NCBI RefSeq assembly: GCF_901709675.1
Contig: NC_051101.1
Coordinates: 11,862,501-11,926,500 of the forward strand
Length of the DNA stretch: 64,000 bases
Direction: 5' to 3'
Source: Syngnathus acus
Lineage: Eukaryota; Chordata; Actinopteri; Syngnathiformes; Syngnathidae
Positions 1 through 14,792 of this stretch are shown here, piece after piece (position 1 is the first letter of the stretch; each line of letters opens with the position of its first letter). Made by a program: the position numbers and the translations under genes. The notes beneath the pieces are model-generated. The model was not told the origin of the DNA. It saw nothing but the letters and a program-made list of their open reading frames with translations, and did not search any database.

Positions 1-1326
1 CGATAGACACCGAGAAGCTTTCGATCTCCTCAAATAGTAGTTGCGCAATAACGAGATGCGCCATTAACGGCTCATTAAGTTCTATTAGCTTCCCAACTGA
101 CCGACTTTCTCACCGATCTGGCCTGACCTCTGACCTTCACGTGCCATGAATACCAGCTGCTTCCATATCTCCAACGAGATGTGCGGACGGGTGACAGGCC
201 ATTGTGCGAGCCAGACATTGTTTTGGTAGCGATAAATCTCTGTCAGTGCAGCTGGTATAACCTCTACGTGCACATTCTGCTCCAAAATATTTCATAATAA
301 AGATCAAGCCAGCGTTGATCTCGCTGTTGTGATGCAAAAAATAGAACTCAACTGCATCTGTACATACATAGCATGCCGTCTGTTTGATCTTCCCCATGAC
401 CGTACGCTAACTCGCATTGCTTAAATTGGAATTTGTTTTGCGGAACGCTTACAAATGCGCCGACTTAATGCTCTTGTTTTCTTTGAGGAAGGGAAGGGGG
501 AAAAAAAACAGATCAGAACCAACTGTCTTTTTGTTTGTAATTGTTGGCACAAGAGAACTTCTGCATCGCTTGCAGGTGGTAAACTGTGTGAAGCCAAAAA
601 AAACAGATGTAATGTTTTTCAACCCCCGACAGCTACCAGCTGTGAGTTTGCTGCATCGACCACTGTGCTGCCAGTAAAAAATTAATTCTTGTTTTGACTG
701 CTAAAATGACCTTAACAAGCAAATGCGGGCACGCTCCGACGTATAGTCGACACGATGTTCATCAAGACATACACCGAAACTCCGATTATTTATCTTCCAC
801 CCCCTTAAACATAAAATGAGCACTTAGCTTACGTACACAAGATAAATGTGTCCTCTCGTAAGAACATGCAATCACGGCCTAAGATTTACCGTTTGTGGCT
901 TCTGTGTAGACAGCAGTCGTATATTTGCGTTTCAAGGAATATGGATTGCTATGACGATGAGGTATATAATGAAACCTCCGAGGTCAAACGCAATCGGTTC
1001 CGAGACACGGCTTGTTGTTTCACCAGACTAAATAATGAAGTGTTACTGGGTCGTACAAAGACAAACGTCAATACCGTAACCAAACAGGCTATTTATTTAT
1101 TTATTTCCCCAAAAATGTTTTTATATATTTCTATACATTTTTATTTGATTTTACTGAATTTTTGGCCAAGCTTAAAATCTCACAAAGCAAGTTTGACTTT
1201 GGGGGGAACGTGCAGAACCGTGAATTACACTCATTACACATTTTGCTTTGATAGTCTTATAGTGTCTTTAATTAAAATCGGTATTAAGCTGAACTAGTGT
1301 TACACACACACAGACCTGGATACAGC

Positions 1327-1358
1327 GACAGACACACACACACACACACACACACACA
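1327..1358. repeat. (CA)n microsatellite
   Basis: An almost pure CA dinucleotide run of roughly 30 bases, preceded by shorter CA-rich sequence from 1,303. Confidence 0.9.
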
Positions 1359-2681
1359 TAAATGAATCCCCTCATTAACACGCATCCTGCAGGCTGCCCT
1401 TGATTCATTTTGGCATCAACGGCATGTTAACACGCGCGTATATCGCGAAGCTATTCATTCTAGTTTGTGGCCTATAAATAAGCCGCTGCCCTCCATATGT
1501 GGCACGTCCAGAAATAACCGCTAAGTAATAGAGAAGAGATTATAAGGCAAGATGGATGGCTGGACAAATGCATAATAAAGACAGAGAGGGAGTTAAAAGG
1601 TGGGATTACATCTACAGCGCTGTGTCACCGGGGCAGGACTGGAGGTCAAGCGTGATGGATGGATGGAGGAAAGTAGTAATCTGGGAACATCTGGAGTGTG
1701 GTGGCATGGAATAGCACACAAACACAGTAGCGCTTCTACGTTTGTCTGTATGGCGGTGATAAATTAGGTTAGCCAAAGAAGCTGCGCGCTACAACTGCTC
1801 CCTCTTCTTTCCGAATGGAAACAATCCAGCAGTCATTACTTGTCAGCATCGACGGGAAATAATAAATAATAAACATTACTTAATACTTAATAGATTTTTT
1901 TCCCCAGGTATCTGGACTTAAAAATTTCATTTAATATTTAATTTTATTTATTTATTTTACTTGAGTGCCCTATATTTAAAAACAGGTGCAGTATTAGAAA
2001 CATTTATTTTATAGTTCAAGCCTTAAAACGGCCCCCGTCGCGTATCGTAATTCCATTCAAAGTTATTTAAACACTTTTAAAACAATTTGTGTTTCAACAT
2101 AAAATCATTTTTTTGGTATCAAGTCCTACTAAATAACAGGGGGGGGCGGGGTTCCATTATTTCTTTCGTGACAAGTTAGCATGCAGGTACTTTCTTCCGT
2201 TCACCATTATGATTACGGTAATCGTTTCGTAAACAAGACATTACTCCGTCTCTGCAAATCGAGCTCACGTTTGAGAGCAGAAAACAAGCTTAACAAGCAA
2301 GCAAACCTGATTTGTAACTTCAAATTGAATCGGGTAAAGTGTTCTTGGCACGTGTTGTTGTGTCAGACAAAGTGAGTCATCCTAAGTGTAGCACGTGGTG
2401 GAAATGTTTACTGCACATAGCATTTAAATCTGTGGATCAATCAAAAGCGTCATCGGCGATATGTTCCAGACTTCAACTGATCATCTTCATCTGCTTGCAT
2501 ATATGGTCCTCCCACAATGCTTAGTAAGCTATTTCAGAAGTTGCATGGGGGGCAATGCCCTCTCGGCCCCTCCTCTAGCTCCGCCAGTGCATTGTTGCTA
2601 TCTACAACATTTGCTTTGACCAGAACAAGTGGCCACTTAATCACTCACACACACGCACATAGTCCATACACATTCCCAAAC

Positions 2682-2703
2682 ACACACACACACACACACA
2701 CAC
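2682..2703. repeat. (CA)n microsatellite
   Basis: A pure CA run of about 22 bases in a longer CA-rich stretch that begins near 2,643. Confidence 0.85.
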
Positions 2704-3395
2704 TAGTCTAATTGTTTCCCTTTGGAAACAAACACAATTGTGTTTGTCTGCGCAAAGGGTCCTGACAGACAAAGAGACGCCGCGCTACGAAGACACGGCA
2801 ACGGGTCAAACGGAGATAGCGTGATTGATGGCAGCCCGAAATGATAGAGGATGGCGGGGACAACAAGACGCTTTGGCTTTCATCGCCTCCGACCTCGACG
2901 CGAGAGTGGCCGCGTTGGTTTCTACAGCTCGACTCGCACGATGCAATTATTCCAACTTCCAAAAGCCCATGTGACGTCTTCTCTGCAATCACCGCTCGTC
3001 GCGGCAGTAACTCATTCTTTTATTGAGAGAAGACTTATCATTAGAAGAGAAAAAAAAAAAAAGCGTCTTCCTGCTGTGAGTCTTTTGCTTCCAGAATCAA
3101 CTGGACTGGCTTCCATCACGTCTCCTGAAACCAAATGAAAAGCTCCAATAAAAGAAAAGCCAGCTCGCACTGCAATTAGCACGCATTAAGGAGTGTTAGC
3201 TCAGGCAACGATACTACACCCATGTCACAAAGGCTTCGGGTTTCAGCGGCCGGGAATAACGCTGACCGCAGCGTGCCGTCACATACAGCAGCACGCTTAC
3301 GCGTGACTCAGACAATGGACCTGAGAGCAAGTCGAGAGGTAAACAAGTATCGAGTTTCCTCATGCGTGTACAGTAAAGTGTAGTGTCGGTGACCA

Positions 3396-3871
3396 GAAAT
3401 GGATTACACACATAAATGATGTCATCTTGTCGAAAGAGTGATAAGGCCGTGGAGGGAAAGTATTTTCAATGTTGCAAACACAGAAAAAAAAAAAAATACG
3501 GACGCATCAGTGCGGCCCTTACAAAGTGGCCGCTTTTATTATTGCCCAATTTGTAATATTTGGCCTGACAACTTTATTTAGAAATGGATTATACGCATAA
3601 ATGATGTCATCTTGTCGAAAGAGTGATAAGGCCGTTGAGGGAAACTATTTTCAATGTTGTAAACACAGGAAAAAAATAATAATACGGACGCATCAGTGCG
3701 GCCCTTACAAAATGGCCGCTTTTATTATTGCCCAATTTGTAATATTTGGCCTGACAACTTTATTTAGAAATGGATTACACACATAAATGATGTCATCTTG
3801 TCGAAAGAGTGATAAGGCCGTGGAGGGAAACTATTTTCAATTTGTAATATTTGGCCTGACAACTTTATTTC
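3396..3871. repeat. Minisatellite-like tandem repeat, 2 full copies plus 1 internally deleted copy, period about 185 bp
   Basis: Three head-to-tail copies begin with GAAATGGATTA at 3,396, 3,581 and 3,767, so the period is 185-186 bases. Copies 1 and 2 are nearly identical. Copy 3 lacks 81 bases internally: it jumps from the first CAAT (equivalent to 3,652 in copy 2) to the second CAAT (equivalent to 3,733). That is a microhomology-style deletion. Homology ends near 3,871. The short open frames inside are products of the repeat, not genes. Confidence 0.9.
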
Positions 3872-4707
3872 ATATCAACTTGCAAACTTCTACGATTCTC
3901 GAATTCCACTTCATGAATAATGTGTCGCGGCAGATTTCCTGCACAGCATCAGCCGAAGCCATATTGACGCACATGTTTTTTTTTTTCTTCATCAGCATTT
4001 GATTATAACTGAAATATGTAGAATGCAATTTTATATTTGCATTTTTAACCTATTCCTCTCTCCGTATACAGCGCAAAATATGATCCGCGGGGGCGTTTTG
4101 GTCAATACACCGTCGGAGTTCTACACGACCCAGACGTCTCCTGTGTGAGTAACACTTGCCGCCGGTTATTCTTAATACCCTCAAATCGATGCACGCATAA
4201 ACCTGCATGTGTTTATCATCACGCTGTGCTGACACTGCGGGCGATCGAGCCACACGCTAACACTCGCGTTATTTCATACTTTAATAGCCTCTTGCAGAAA
4301 CTAAGACAACACTTTGGGATGGGAACAACAATTCTGCCCTTTAGTAACTCCGCTGAACTTTACCCCTCCACTTGTCCGACAATAAAAGTTGTATTGAGTT
4401 ACGATAAGGAGGACAATGCATACACCGCTTTTTTTTTTCTTTTTATATCCTTAACCTGTTGACTTGTGTACACCCGAGCTCGCACGTACTATTTTTCTTT
4501 TTTCTCGCACGTCTCCACCTCTCTCACCGAGGTCCAAATGACGACATGCACGTACGCTTCCACGTGGAACTGCGGCCGTTTGTTACACACGTGATTGTTA
4601 TTGCGCCATAATATCGTCCGTCGCGGTAATGAATTCACACAAGCGAGGCCCAAGGGAGGACAAACAAAACAGAAGTACCTCCTGTGATTGCAGTAAATGC
4701 GTCTGTA

Positions 4708-4775
4708 GTTGCCATGGTAACCCAGACTCACGTCTCCCCCCACCCCTCCCTTCGGAAGTCCGCCATGTTTGATTT
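4708..4775. promoter_or_regulatory. Promoter-like cluster: perfect RFX X-box, ETS-type and YY1-like motifs
   Basis: Within 70 bases there is a perfect palindromic X-box, GTTGCCATGGTAAC (4,708-4,721), then an ETS-type core CGGAAGT, then a YY1-like CCGCCATG. This combination is typical of TATA-less vertebrate promoters, and RFX X-boxes are typical of ciliary genes. No coding exon was recognised next to it, so it may mark an unannotated transcript or an enhancer. The motifs are visible; the function is inferred. Confidence 0.4.
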
Positions 4776-7700
4776 GTTTTTTGTTTTGTTTTACGTCAGT
4801 CCATTAAAATACCGCTTAAGATGTCAGTGGCCCAAAAAAAAAAAAAACAGGCGCGCTGGTCTAAAGTGGGCATTAAAAGAGATATTAGATGCATTTGTGG
4901 ATATGCTGCCCTTAATATTCCTGTTATGTTTCGACATAAAAGGAGGCTGCATTAGCACACTTCTAATAATAGAGCGGAGATGCTCTAAGCTGTTGCTGCT
5001 TTTAAGCTCCGCTTAGCCTACTGTTGGATGTCTGAAACAATGCTAGCATGTGGGTCAGAGTATTACGCGGCAACTTTGACACTTTTATTATCTCGTCTGA
5101 TCTTTAAGGGGTCAGACGAGAACAATCGGAGCGCTTTGTCGTATGAGCGCTAGCGGGTTTAAATCAGCAAGAGGCCTCGTGGCTCAAACCCAAAGTGTTT
5201 ACTCATGCGCCCCGCCCAAACGCGCACGCCACCCAACCCTCAGAGACCAACAACTTCGACAAATGTGTGTGTCTGCAAGAATCTTCCCAACGTGACGTGT
5301 CATGTGCAAGGCCTGACTTTCTGACTCTCCTGGGATATATTTGAGTCATCCATGTCTGAGCATCAAACTAATCTGATGACTTTTTTTTTTTTGTCTCGCT
5401 CGTCTTCTCCTCAGGCTTGATAATCTGCTTGGTAACGGCGAGCCGTTTCAGGGAGCGTCCAAAATAAATTTGAGAGAGATCGGGTTACCCTTTGCCCTCA
5501 TCTTACCCCCCTTCTTCCTCGTCTTCATCTTTCCTCTCATGCTAATTTTTACGCGACTGGGGGGGGGGGGAAAAAAATGCTACTTTTGAACGTATTGGCC
5601 AGTCGACTATTTTCGCAGCACATTTGCAGCTCCCCGTAAATTCCCACCATTTAATGTCTTCCTTTTACAATTCCCTAGACTTTCAGTTTCCCCCTGTGGA
5701 CGCTGTAAAATATACGGCATAATTAAAATCACACACACACTCTTAATTGGACCTTTCCCAGGTCCCATTCATAATGTTTAACGCCACACCTCTCTCGGTT
5801 TGTATGCATCTCTGTGTGTCACTGAAGGCACAAGTGGGAAATTAAGGGAGCCGGAACACAGTAAAAAGCACAGCGCTGTCTGGATATCGTGAGTGTGTGT
5901 GGTGCACTCATTAGCCCGTGCCCTCTAATGAGAGCCGGGGGGGGTGATCACACCTATAGCTGGGGCCCATCTATGCCAGCCTGCTTGTAATTATAGCAAC
6001 CAGTCCCAAGCACAGCACAGTGCATTAACTGGCTTCTCTCCGCTCTGTAATTAGAAATGTCAGAGCTGACCTATTGTTCCGACTCGTCCAATCTTTTTTT
6101 TTTTTCCCTCCCATGTGGGATTTGAACCGTCGACTGAATCCCCAGGCAATTATTTCCAGTGTGGTCACGCTGGCGCGGAGGCCAGTAAAGGCGTGCGGTG
6201 AAAATGTGCGCCTCAAGAATATTGAAAATACAGCAGCGGAGAAAGGTCGACATCTTTGACCAATCTAGTTTTGGATACAATGGAAAAAAATTCACTTCTC
6301 AGAAGGGGGATCTTTTAGTTTCCTATTTACTTGCTTATTGGCAAACATAAGCACATGGCGGGATATGACAACCCTGAGATTGCTTGACTCAAGGGCTCTT
6401 CTTCACCCTGGAGGTTTACCGATTAATTTCACATTCATGCCGTCCTCCAAGGTTACTTTAATAAAATTTCCAAGCCGGCTCTATTTTATTTCCTCCAATT
6501 TTAATACTAACAAAAATGCGAGGTGGCTGAGCGGAGGCGGACGGAATTCATTTGAAAAGTTGACACTAAAAATCCATATCGGTGCTGCGCGGTGGATTAT
6601 GCGAGTACTAAAGTCGCTGGAGGTTTCTCGATGATTTTAAAATCCTATTTTGGTGCAGTGAGTGGAAATAAACAGTAATATCTTGCTACGGTTGGAACTG
6701 ACACTTTGTCGAGCCACGTATCGAAAACACCCAAACGCTAACATTCAAATGTATTCATTTGTTGCCTATTCATTAAATAAGTGTTACACCAAAGAATCCA
6801 TCGTCAAGCTACTGACGTCAAGCCACTTTCAAATTCAACATCCCATGATCGGATTTCCTCTCACGCAGCCAGAAGAAGGGGCGGAAAGCACTCGCCAAAC
6901 CATAAAATCATCAGTGCTAAAAGGTTCATCTTAATACTCCTTCCTGCCGAGGCTAGATGACAGAATATTGGATGGTCGGATGAGCCGCCATGCTTGGCTG
7001 CTTCCCATAAGCTTGTTATAGCTGGACCCGGACCCACCTGCTGTCTGTAATGTGACTGGCTGTAATTGGACAAGAGTTTCTTTGAGAAGCAAAGTAACCC
7101 GGCGCGGCGGTGTCCGCTAGCTTAGTCTTTGTTTAACCCAATGACCTGTCCTCCAGTGGTATCGACTTTAACCTGACCACCCTGAAGGTCGTGTAGGCTT
7201 GCATGCCTCCACTGTATGGGCGTTGTCAACCAAAACACCCCCAAAAAAAAAAAAAAGTTTGTCGTCATGAATAGAAAAAAGCGAATAATGGTTTCAGGAC
7301 ACGGCCGTGAAGAAAGGAGGTCTGGCGCACATGGTTGGAATCACAGCCAAACATCTCGCACACACCCCATTTTTATTTCATTTGTCATTCCCGACCTCTC
7401 AGTCTTTGACAGTATGATCCCGGGAAATCGCACAGTGTGTCCCATTTTTTTTTAGGGTGTAGTGAACGGCACGAGGCCAACACATGGCGGCTTGCGAACT
7501 TACTCCCTCACGAGAACATTCTGTTTGAATGAGGAGATCGGGACCTCCCTCTCTTTCTAACTAAAAGATGTTTAAATAAAAAAAAAAACATCCTTCCCAA
7601 TCCCCAAAGCCTCTTTTGCGCAGGTCTTTGTGCGTGTCATACTCAATCAACATTGAAGTGGCGAACGCTCCATTGTGCCGGAGGACGCCATCTGCGAGCA

Positions 7701-10059
7701 GTTTTGAGCGAGAGATGAGACCACCCTCTGAACTTTCTCTCCGTGCCTGTTTTAACTCCAAATGTGACCTTCCAACAGGCCATCACCTGCTGTCAGCAAG
7801 CAAGTGGATGCACGGCCTCCGCCTGCTTAGGACACTTGGATTATTTCAGTGGATGCCTGTCGATAAATCACTCAAGTTAAGTTGGCCTCCTAGTGTGCGG
7901 GGATGACCCTCAGATGATCAGGTTTGGAATATCTCACCCGAACATGTTGTCCATACTGTACATCTGCACTGTAAAACATTCAAACCCCTAGTCACTGTGT
8001 CTCATATTTTCCCAAGAAGTTAAAAATAAATCGTACGAAAAGTTGAACATTAGTCAATTATCAACTGTTTTTTTCCACCATAAACCCCAGAAATGCTTAT
8101 TACGTCAATTATTTGGCTCTGCTAACACAAAGAGTGGTAAGCCTCGGTGTTAGCAGCTAGCGTGATATGCTAACTAGCTAAAGTTTTCCTCCCAAAAATT
8201 AAACGCACGAAGCTTGTTTGCTATTTGGTCATTTAGTGGGCAGTCACAGTTACACAAAATTATTCAAAAATGCTAAATAATGCGAAATGGCGCAATGATA
8301 GCCTGTTAGCTTTGTTTGAGTTAGTCTCTTTAGCATTTTGATTGGTGGTGTGCCATGAGCTTTACATCCAAATAGTGAACTGCATTTCTTTTGGGGGCCA
8401 CTTTTGGAAATTAGTTGTTAACAAAAACTTTTGCGCCAGACATGAGTTGGGGAATCCATTTTTAGAATAACAGTGCAAGTCATTACAAGTTTAGGAAATC
8501 CATTAAAGTTGCCTTTGTTCGGTAGCTCAGCCTCTCACGATGTTATTGAGAAAAGTCTCATCATAGTAACCAGTCTTACAATAACACAAGATCTATTTGA
8601 AGATCATATTATATGTATACAGAAGGATAAATTCTCATATTTGCCTTTCTCTTATGAGCTCACAATGCTTTCGGAAGTGTCATTTTTTTCCGTCTATCTT
8701 ACACGATTTGCTTTTCAAAGCAGTGGTAGTATTTGAACTCTTGTATAAGACGGCATAATCATCGTAGGTGTGTGGTTGAGTGTGGGTGGAATTGGCTGCT
8801 TGGATTAACTGGTGTCTGTAATAAAGACAACAGGTAGTCATGATAACAATAAAAGACTGATGTATTTTATTTGTCCATTTGGTGCGTGAGTGTAAAGTGG
8901 AACAAGTACTGCGCCTGACATGCAAAGTGTGAGACTGAAACTGAGCATTTGTACAATTATGCAACAAGATTGTCTTTGCCAATGATTGAGGACAAATAAT
9001 AAAGAAGAGGAGGCTGGGATTTCAAAACACACACACACACAAAAGCGAAAATAAAAGCAAAGGCACAGCAATTATAGTCGAAATCGTTACTAGCCAAAAA
9101 ACGCAATACAGTATAATAGGACGCACTTGTGCCACATATTGATCGAAGCAGTTCCGAATCAATATTTATCTAATACGATGGCAATAAAATTGCAATAAAA
9201 TACATCATAGTCGCCAGAAAGTATTATTAGATGTAATAATGTGCACATATTGCTACAAGCTTGTTTGACTTTTGCTATATTAGTGACATTTATCTCACAA
9301 GCTAGCTAGCTACAATTCACTTAATTAGCGCGTATGTCAGAGAAAGACAAAAGGATATTTGTTTTTACTTCATGGGCACTGACATCCACTTACGCAACTA
9401 GCACGGACAAATGCTAACAAAATAATTATAATAAATAATATTTTGGTCAGGCCTCACTGACCCTCAATCTGCAAGTGAGGTCGTTCTAAACTATGTTTGG
9501 AAAGGGTCAAGTCATGTGCGCATGCATTTGGAGAATGCTAGCATATCCATGACACACATTCATGCACTTTGACCTTGCACCTGTAACATTTTAACCTCAG
9601 CAAGTGTGTGTGTGTATATGTGTGTGGGCGTATACGCCATTAGCGCATTTAGCAGCGAGGGTTTTAACGTCTTGGCTGGTCCATGTGTTGATCCTTTGGG
9701 TCTATCCATAGAAACTGTTAGCATAGCTCACGTGTTTGTGGGTTGTTACCCTGGTGGATTAATGCATTAAAGTCTGACATAATGCAATTACCACATAGCT
9801 GAGCGACGTTTAAATAAACTTGGGGATTCGTTTTACCCTAAGAGCAATTTATGAGTTCAGGTGCTGATGTTTTTGTGATTATGTCTGGACACCAGTTTGT
9901 GTTCCATTTCATTCCAACGGTGTCTTGGAAAGGTCAGGGCCAGGGATTCGGTCGGGGTGGTCAAACGCTTCCACGACAAACTTGGAGGAAGTATTTTTCT
10001 GGCCGTGGAAACATTCCAAAAATTATACTATCATTGCCGTAAATTGGCTTGCACTGGTG

Positions 10060-10180
10060 TAAATATTTTAACTGTTGTCACTTAACATTGAATATAAATG
10101 TGCTAAATAACAGCGGGCTGAGTATAGAGCCTTGTGGCACACCCAGACATAATTGTTGAGAATGCTGATGATTTGCAATT
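10060..10180 (-). mobile_element. Decayed non-LTR retrotransposon (LINE) reverse-transcriptase fragment
   Basis: Read on the minus strand from 10,143, the frame encodes GVPQGSILSPLLF, the diagnostic reverse-transcriptase block found in CR1/Rex/Jockey-type LINEs. The frame closes a few codons later (stop near 10,084), and I could not follow the rest of the domain on either side. It is an old, non-functional fragment, and its outer limits are approximate. Confidence 0.6.
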
Positions 10181-13100
10181 AAATGAGAACTATTTAGACA
10201 ATTATCATTTTCATTTCACTTTGTTATGATCATACCAATGTGCATCATCATTTCCTATTAAAAATCAAAACATCTTTGTCAAATCTGCAGTGATGTCATG
10301 CGAGAGTTGCTGGCAGACGGCGTAAGCGATGCATATCATCGGCAACATATGCACGCATGATACACTAGCCATATCGGCATCCACGAGCAGCCCACGCACA
10401 ACCGCGTAGGCCCCTCGCACGCCGCCCCCCCATCGAGGTTTTGTCGGTCCATCTGGGATCATTAGCGCTATGTAATGAATATAAGGCCGAGGCCAGGAGC
10501 ATGTGTGGAGAGACACAGAAAGATAAAAAGCACAATGGAAAGGAAGGATGAAGGCGGATAATGGAGTTTTTTTTTCTTTGACAAATGAACTGCCCGAGGT
10601 TGAGATTCTCAACAAAGAAGTCGAAGAAATCAAGTCCGCGCGGGAACGAATAAAACAATAGAGCCCGAAAGGCAATAATTGTCGCCCGTGTGAGATGTAC
10701 TTGGTATGTTCTGACCACTGAGTGAACAGAGGGAAAGGATGGAGCGACAGCAGAGACAACAGATGAGCCGAGAGAACAGACAGGAGGGGAAGAAGAAGGA
10801 GATACAGGAGAACAAATGACAGCCGCAGTTAAATATTTCACTGGGAATTTGTTTGGGCTTTTGTGCCTTCCAGTGTGTGTGTCTGTTGACTAGCCGGGTT
10901 AATGATTCCTTTGGTGAGAATAGTGAGACACTGTTAGCCCATCGGGGGGGTGGGTAGCTCATTTACCCCCCGACGGTGAACAGACGCCATTTTTTTTTTT
11001 CTTTCAACTTTACATGTGACTCTATGTTTTAGCCACAACTTTAGTATCAAACTCAAAGCATGAGTCATGTTTATTTCGAGAGGTGGGAAGTGCCGATACT
11101 TAGTAGCCACACTCGAGTAAATTTTAGCCCAAAAATGTTTTTTAAAGGAAGCACTTTCAGACATTATAGGTGACAAACACACAAATAGAAAATAAAAACA
11201 CACCTAATTAGTATGGAACAGCATTTCGCCGACAAATACATTCAAAATAATTTGCCGGTGATTTATTTACTCCACTTTGGCACTTCCTTGTTCCACGTCT
11301 GTTTATTTCTCACAATTTAGCATAAGTGTGCCTCACAGTGTGTGCATAGAGGACCACCTGTATGGAGATGAATGTCTACGAGTGGGGGGGGGGCAGAAGA
11401 CGTGCGTGCCTTTGTGGTGCCAGAGAGGCAGCAGCTTGTCAGAGTGTGCCGCTATGAGCTGAGGCGGGGGGGGGGGGGGATAAAGGCAGAGGGCGTCGGG
11501 GTGACAAGCTGTCCATGTGAACATGAAACAATGCCAAGTGTTAACAAGACTAAGCTAGCAGTAATGGCGAAGATCAGCTGGACAAAAGAAATGCAATCTG
11601 TGGCTCGCCGAGAGTCAATAGAAGCAGATTACGCTCCTTTCATCCCACATTCATCGCGGCCTTATGTTGATGTTCCATATGTTGGTTTTTTTTTTTTTCC
11701 AGGTTGTTCACGGGTGATCTCGAGGAAGGCGATGAAGACATCTGCAGCCGACGATGCGAGAAAACAAGAGTCGGAGACGTCATCAACAGGTCGGCTTTCT
11801 AAAATTAGAGAACACTCCCAGGTCCCGCCCATCCTTCATTTATCCATGCAAGCAGCAGCCTGCTTTCGTCCCAAACGCTCTTTTGTCTTTGTGGAGCTTC
11901 GGGGTGACACTCAGCCTTTCCACGTGTATTTTTAGCTCCAACAGCCCTTTGGCCATGCAATGTATTCAAGCGTTCACTCCACCTCGATTTGCGTTTCTCT
12001 TGTCAGATACTCTCGTGTGTGTGTGTGTGTTTGTGTGAGTCATCTATTTTTGTGTTTTTGTTTTTCTCTGTGTTTTCTTCGCCCCAACTGAATCACTAAG
12101 GTAAAAAGGCCAAGCTACCTTATTTGGTTAACTCAATATTCATCAAGGCAAAAAGAGTTTATTTTTAAATTTTCTTGTTGTGTTTAAAAGAACTCTCCAT
12201 CTTCATCAAACTTTTTTTTTTTTTTCTTTTTCTGTCAAGTGCATACCAAAGCAACAGGGGAGCGCTGTGACCCCTGACCTTGAGGCCATCTTAGCCAATC
12301 AGAAGCATATGTCCTAAAGGTAAGATAAGAACATGGGCAACTTGAGGAATCATATTTGTGAAGTTACTCCTGAAATATTCATTTAATCTTTCTTCATTGA
12401 CAAAAAACAAAATAGTTTTATCTAATCGGTAAACGCCAACTCTTTAGTACTTAGCGATCTTATCCGATTCATCGGTAAAAGAACATTTCTGCGTCACCCA
12501 TTTACAGGACGCGGCTCTCGTCACAGTGCCGAGAAGTGCGCTTGCGTGTCGGCTCGGCAGAACTAACACGGCAACACAAATCGTGTGACAAGCATCAGCG
12601 TGCATGCACGATCTGCGCCGAGGTATTCACGTAGGTCAGCGACTATCTGCCTCATCGCCGAAAGCGTTCTGGAGGCGCAGGTTTGACGGGTGGCGCGTGG
12701 AAGAAAAACAAATGTTGACAAAGTGGATCACAAAAGCTCGACTGGTAAACAAAAGTCCTTTGAAATTGTTCAAAAAAACAACTCTCTCGCCCTTGCGTTA
12801 ACCTTTGAGATAAAAACACACGCAAAAGGTGTTTAGTACAAAAGCGGCACGCAATTTGCTTTCATTTCATGTAATTGTACGTTATGCAATAATGAAATCC
12901 CCGACACCTGCGTCGCTTGGAAACAAATCCCCAGAGAATCAAAACAAGACGAGTTCCGGAAACTTTTACACACGTCAGTCGGATTTTTTGTCATCCTTAA
13001 AAACATTTTGCGTGTGTGGGTGTTTTTTTTTTTTTTTTTTTAAGAGCCGTTCAGTTCCCCAGCAACCTTTTCGGCTTTGGATCTCCAGAACATTGCTCAT

Positions 13101-14741
13101 CCATGACTGCGTACATGTGTGAAGGGAGATCCCCGCCGTCTCAGCAGAGGCGAGGTGTATTTGTGGGTGGTAAATGTCGAAACGATCCGGGCGGTGTGGT
13201 GTTCCATTCCGACCCTGCCGTGTGTCCATGTGTGTGAGAACCGGGCGATCCAATTGCCGGTCGTCTGAACCCTGTGAGTCACTGGCTGGTTCTGGAGCTG
13301 CTGGAACTGTATTTGCATTTCACGCATGCCTCAGGTAATCGATATGCCAGTTTGGTGTTGAGATGGATTGGTTGGCTTTTATTCTATTATGGGATCTCAC
13401 TCAATGGATAAAAAAAAAAAAATTCAACCTTCTTTTTTTATTGGACCAGAAAATTGTGTCCCAGCTGCTCAGCGCTGTCACGAAAAGAAGCGCAGAATTT
13501 ATACAGTAAAGACGTCCTCCGAGGTATTTTACGACTTTTTAAGTTTTAGTCTCCTGTATTTCATACTTATGTGACACTTAAGAATGTTACCTAGAACATT
13601 GCCTGTCCACTTAATTAAGGTTTTACGGTGATGTGCAGAAGAACTGGAACTCAACTCTGGAACAGATGATTTCAATTGTTTCTTATTGCAAAAAAAGTTT
13701 TTTCTAAATATCAACAAATGGGAAAACGGAAGGTCTTCTGGGAGCGATTTTCACATTTCGGTTTATTATTGTGGCTGGAGTTTGCTCTACATCATCCTCG
13801 AAGCTCTTTTTTTTTCATATTTTGCTCCCGTAATTGGATAAGATTAGCAAAAATGCCTTTGCGTGCTAAGCTACACGTAGCGCTCAGTATGATACAGTGC
13901 AGTTCACCACTGTAATCTACTAGCATAATAAAAAACATTGTTATGTAAATACTTCCCAGACTGTGTCAAACAAATGAGCTAGCAGCTAACAAAGTGTCTG
14001 TTGGCATTCTTCTATTTCCTTAATTGACTACTAGTACCCGTATTTTTCCTCACACGTCATTTTGTGTCATTTTTTTCCCGTCACCAGAGTGTAATAACTC
14101 CCTCGATTGTGATTAACACCCCACTCAGTGTGTGTGAGGGATCCTGTGTCAGAGTAGGCGAGCGTGTGTGTACTTGCCCAGCCAAGCCTAAGGACAGACC
14201 CCCCTTTCCCAGTACCCTGATACACATGAAAAACTCCTCCATGAACATACATGCCCCCTCCTGGCCCCCCCCCCCCCCGCCAGCTGACCCAGGCCAGGCT
14301 CCATCCCCGCCCCAGGGAAGTCTTCTCATGCCGGGGCCACAATTACACCACGGCTTTATCCACTCCATCTGCGACCCTGTTTTCTACCGTCTGGGGACGA
14401 GTGCCGAGCACGAGATCAGACTGATAAAAAAAACAAGAGTAATAATTCTTGACTACCTGACAAAATGTAAACAGAGCCTCGACGGCTACAGTCTGGAACT
14501 AAATACACTTCTCATGAGAGGGCTTCTCGTGTAAGCAGTCGGGTTGACAGTGTGTTTTTGTAGATTAGTGCGTCAGTACGTCACAAGAGAGGCTAGACGA
14601 GGCAATAGCGTTACAACATCGCGATATGATATAACGGAATGTGTAGAAAGCAAATGCTGTGAGTCAGTGGGGAAATGAATAGATTGCAACAGTGGTGGGG
14701 AATAAATAGCAGGACATGTAAAGCAGAATTCTTGCCTATAC

Positions 14742-14792
14742 CCGGGGTGTCTAGACTTTTGCAATTGAAGGCCACATTGCCAACTGCTCACT
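14742..14792 (+). repeat. Interspersed-repeat fragment (teleost hAT-like end)
   Basis: The phrase CCGGGGTGTCTAGACTTTT, followed shortly by GAAGGCCACATTG, resembles the end of a non-autonomous DNA-transposon repeat common in fish (typically GGGGTGTC, then GGGCCACAT). I recall this family type from general knowledge and cannot name the consensus. No target-site duplication was identified. Confidence 0.4.
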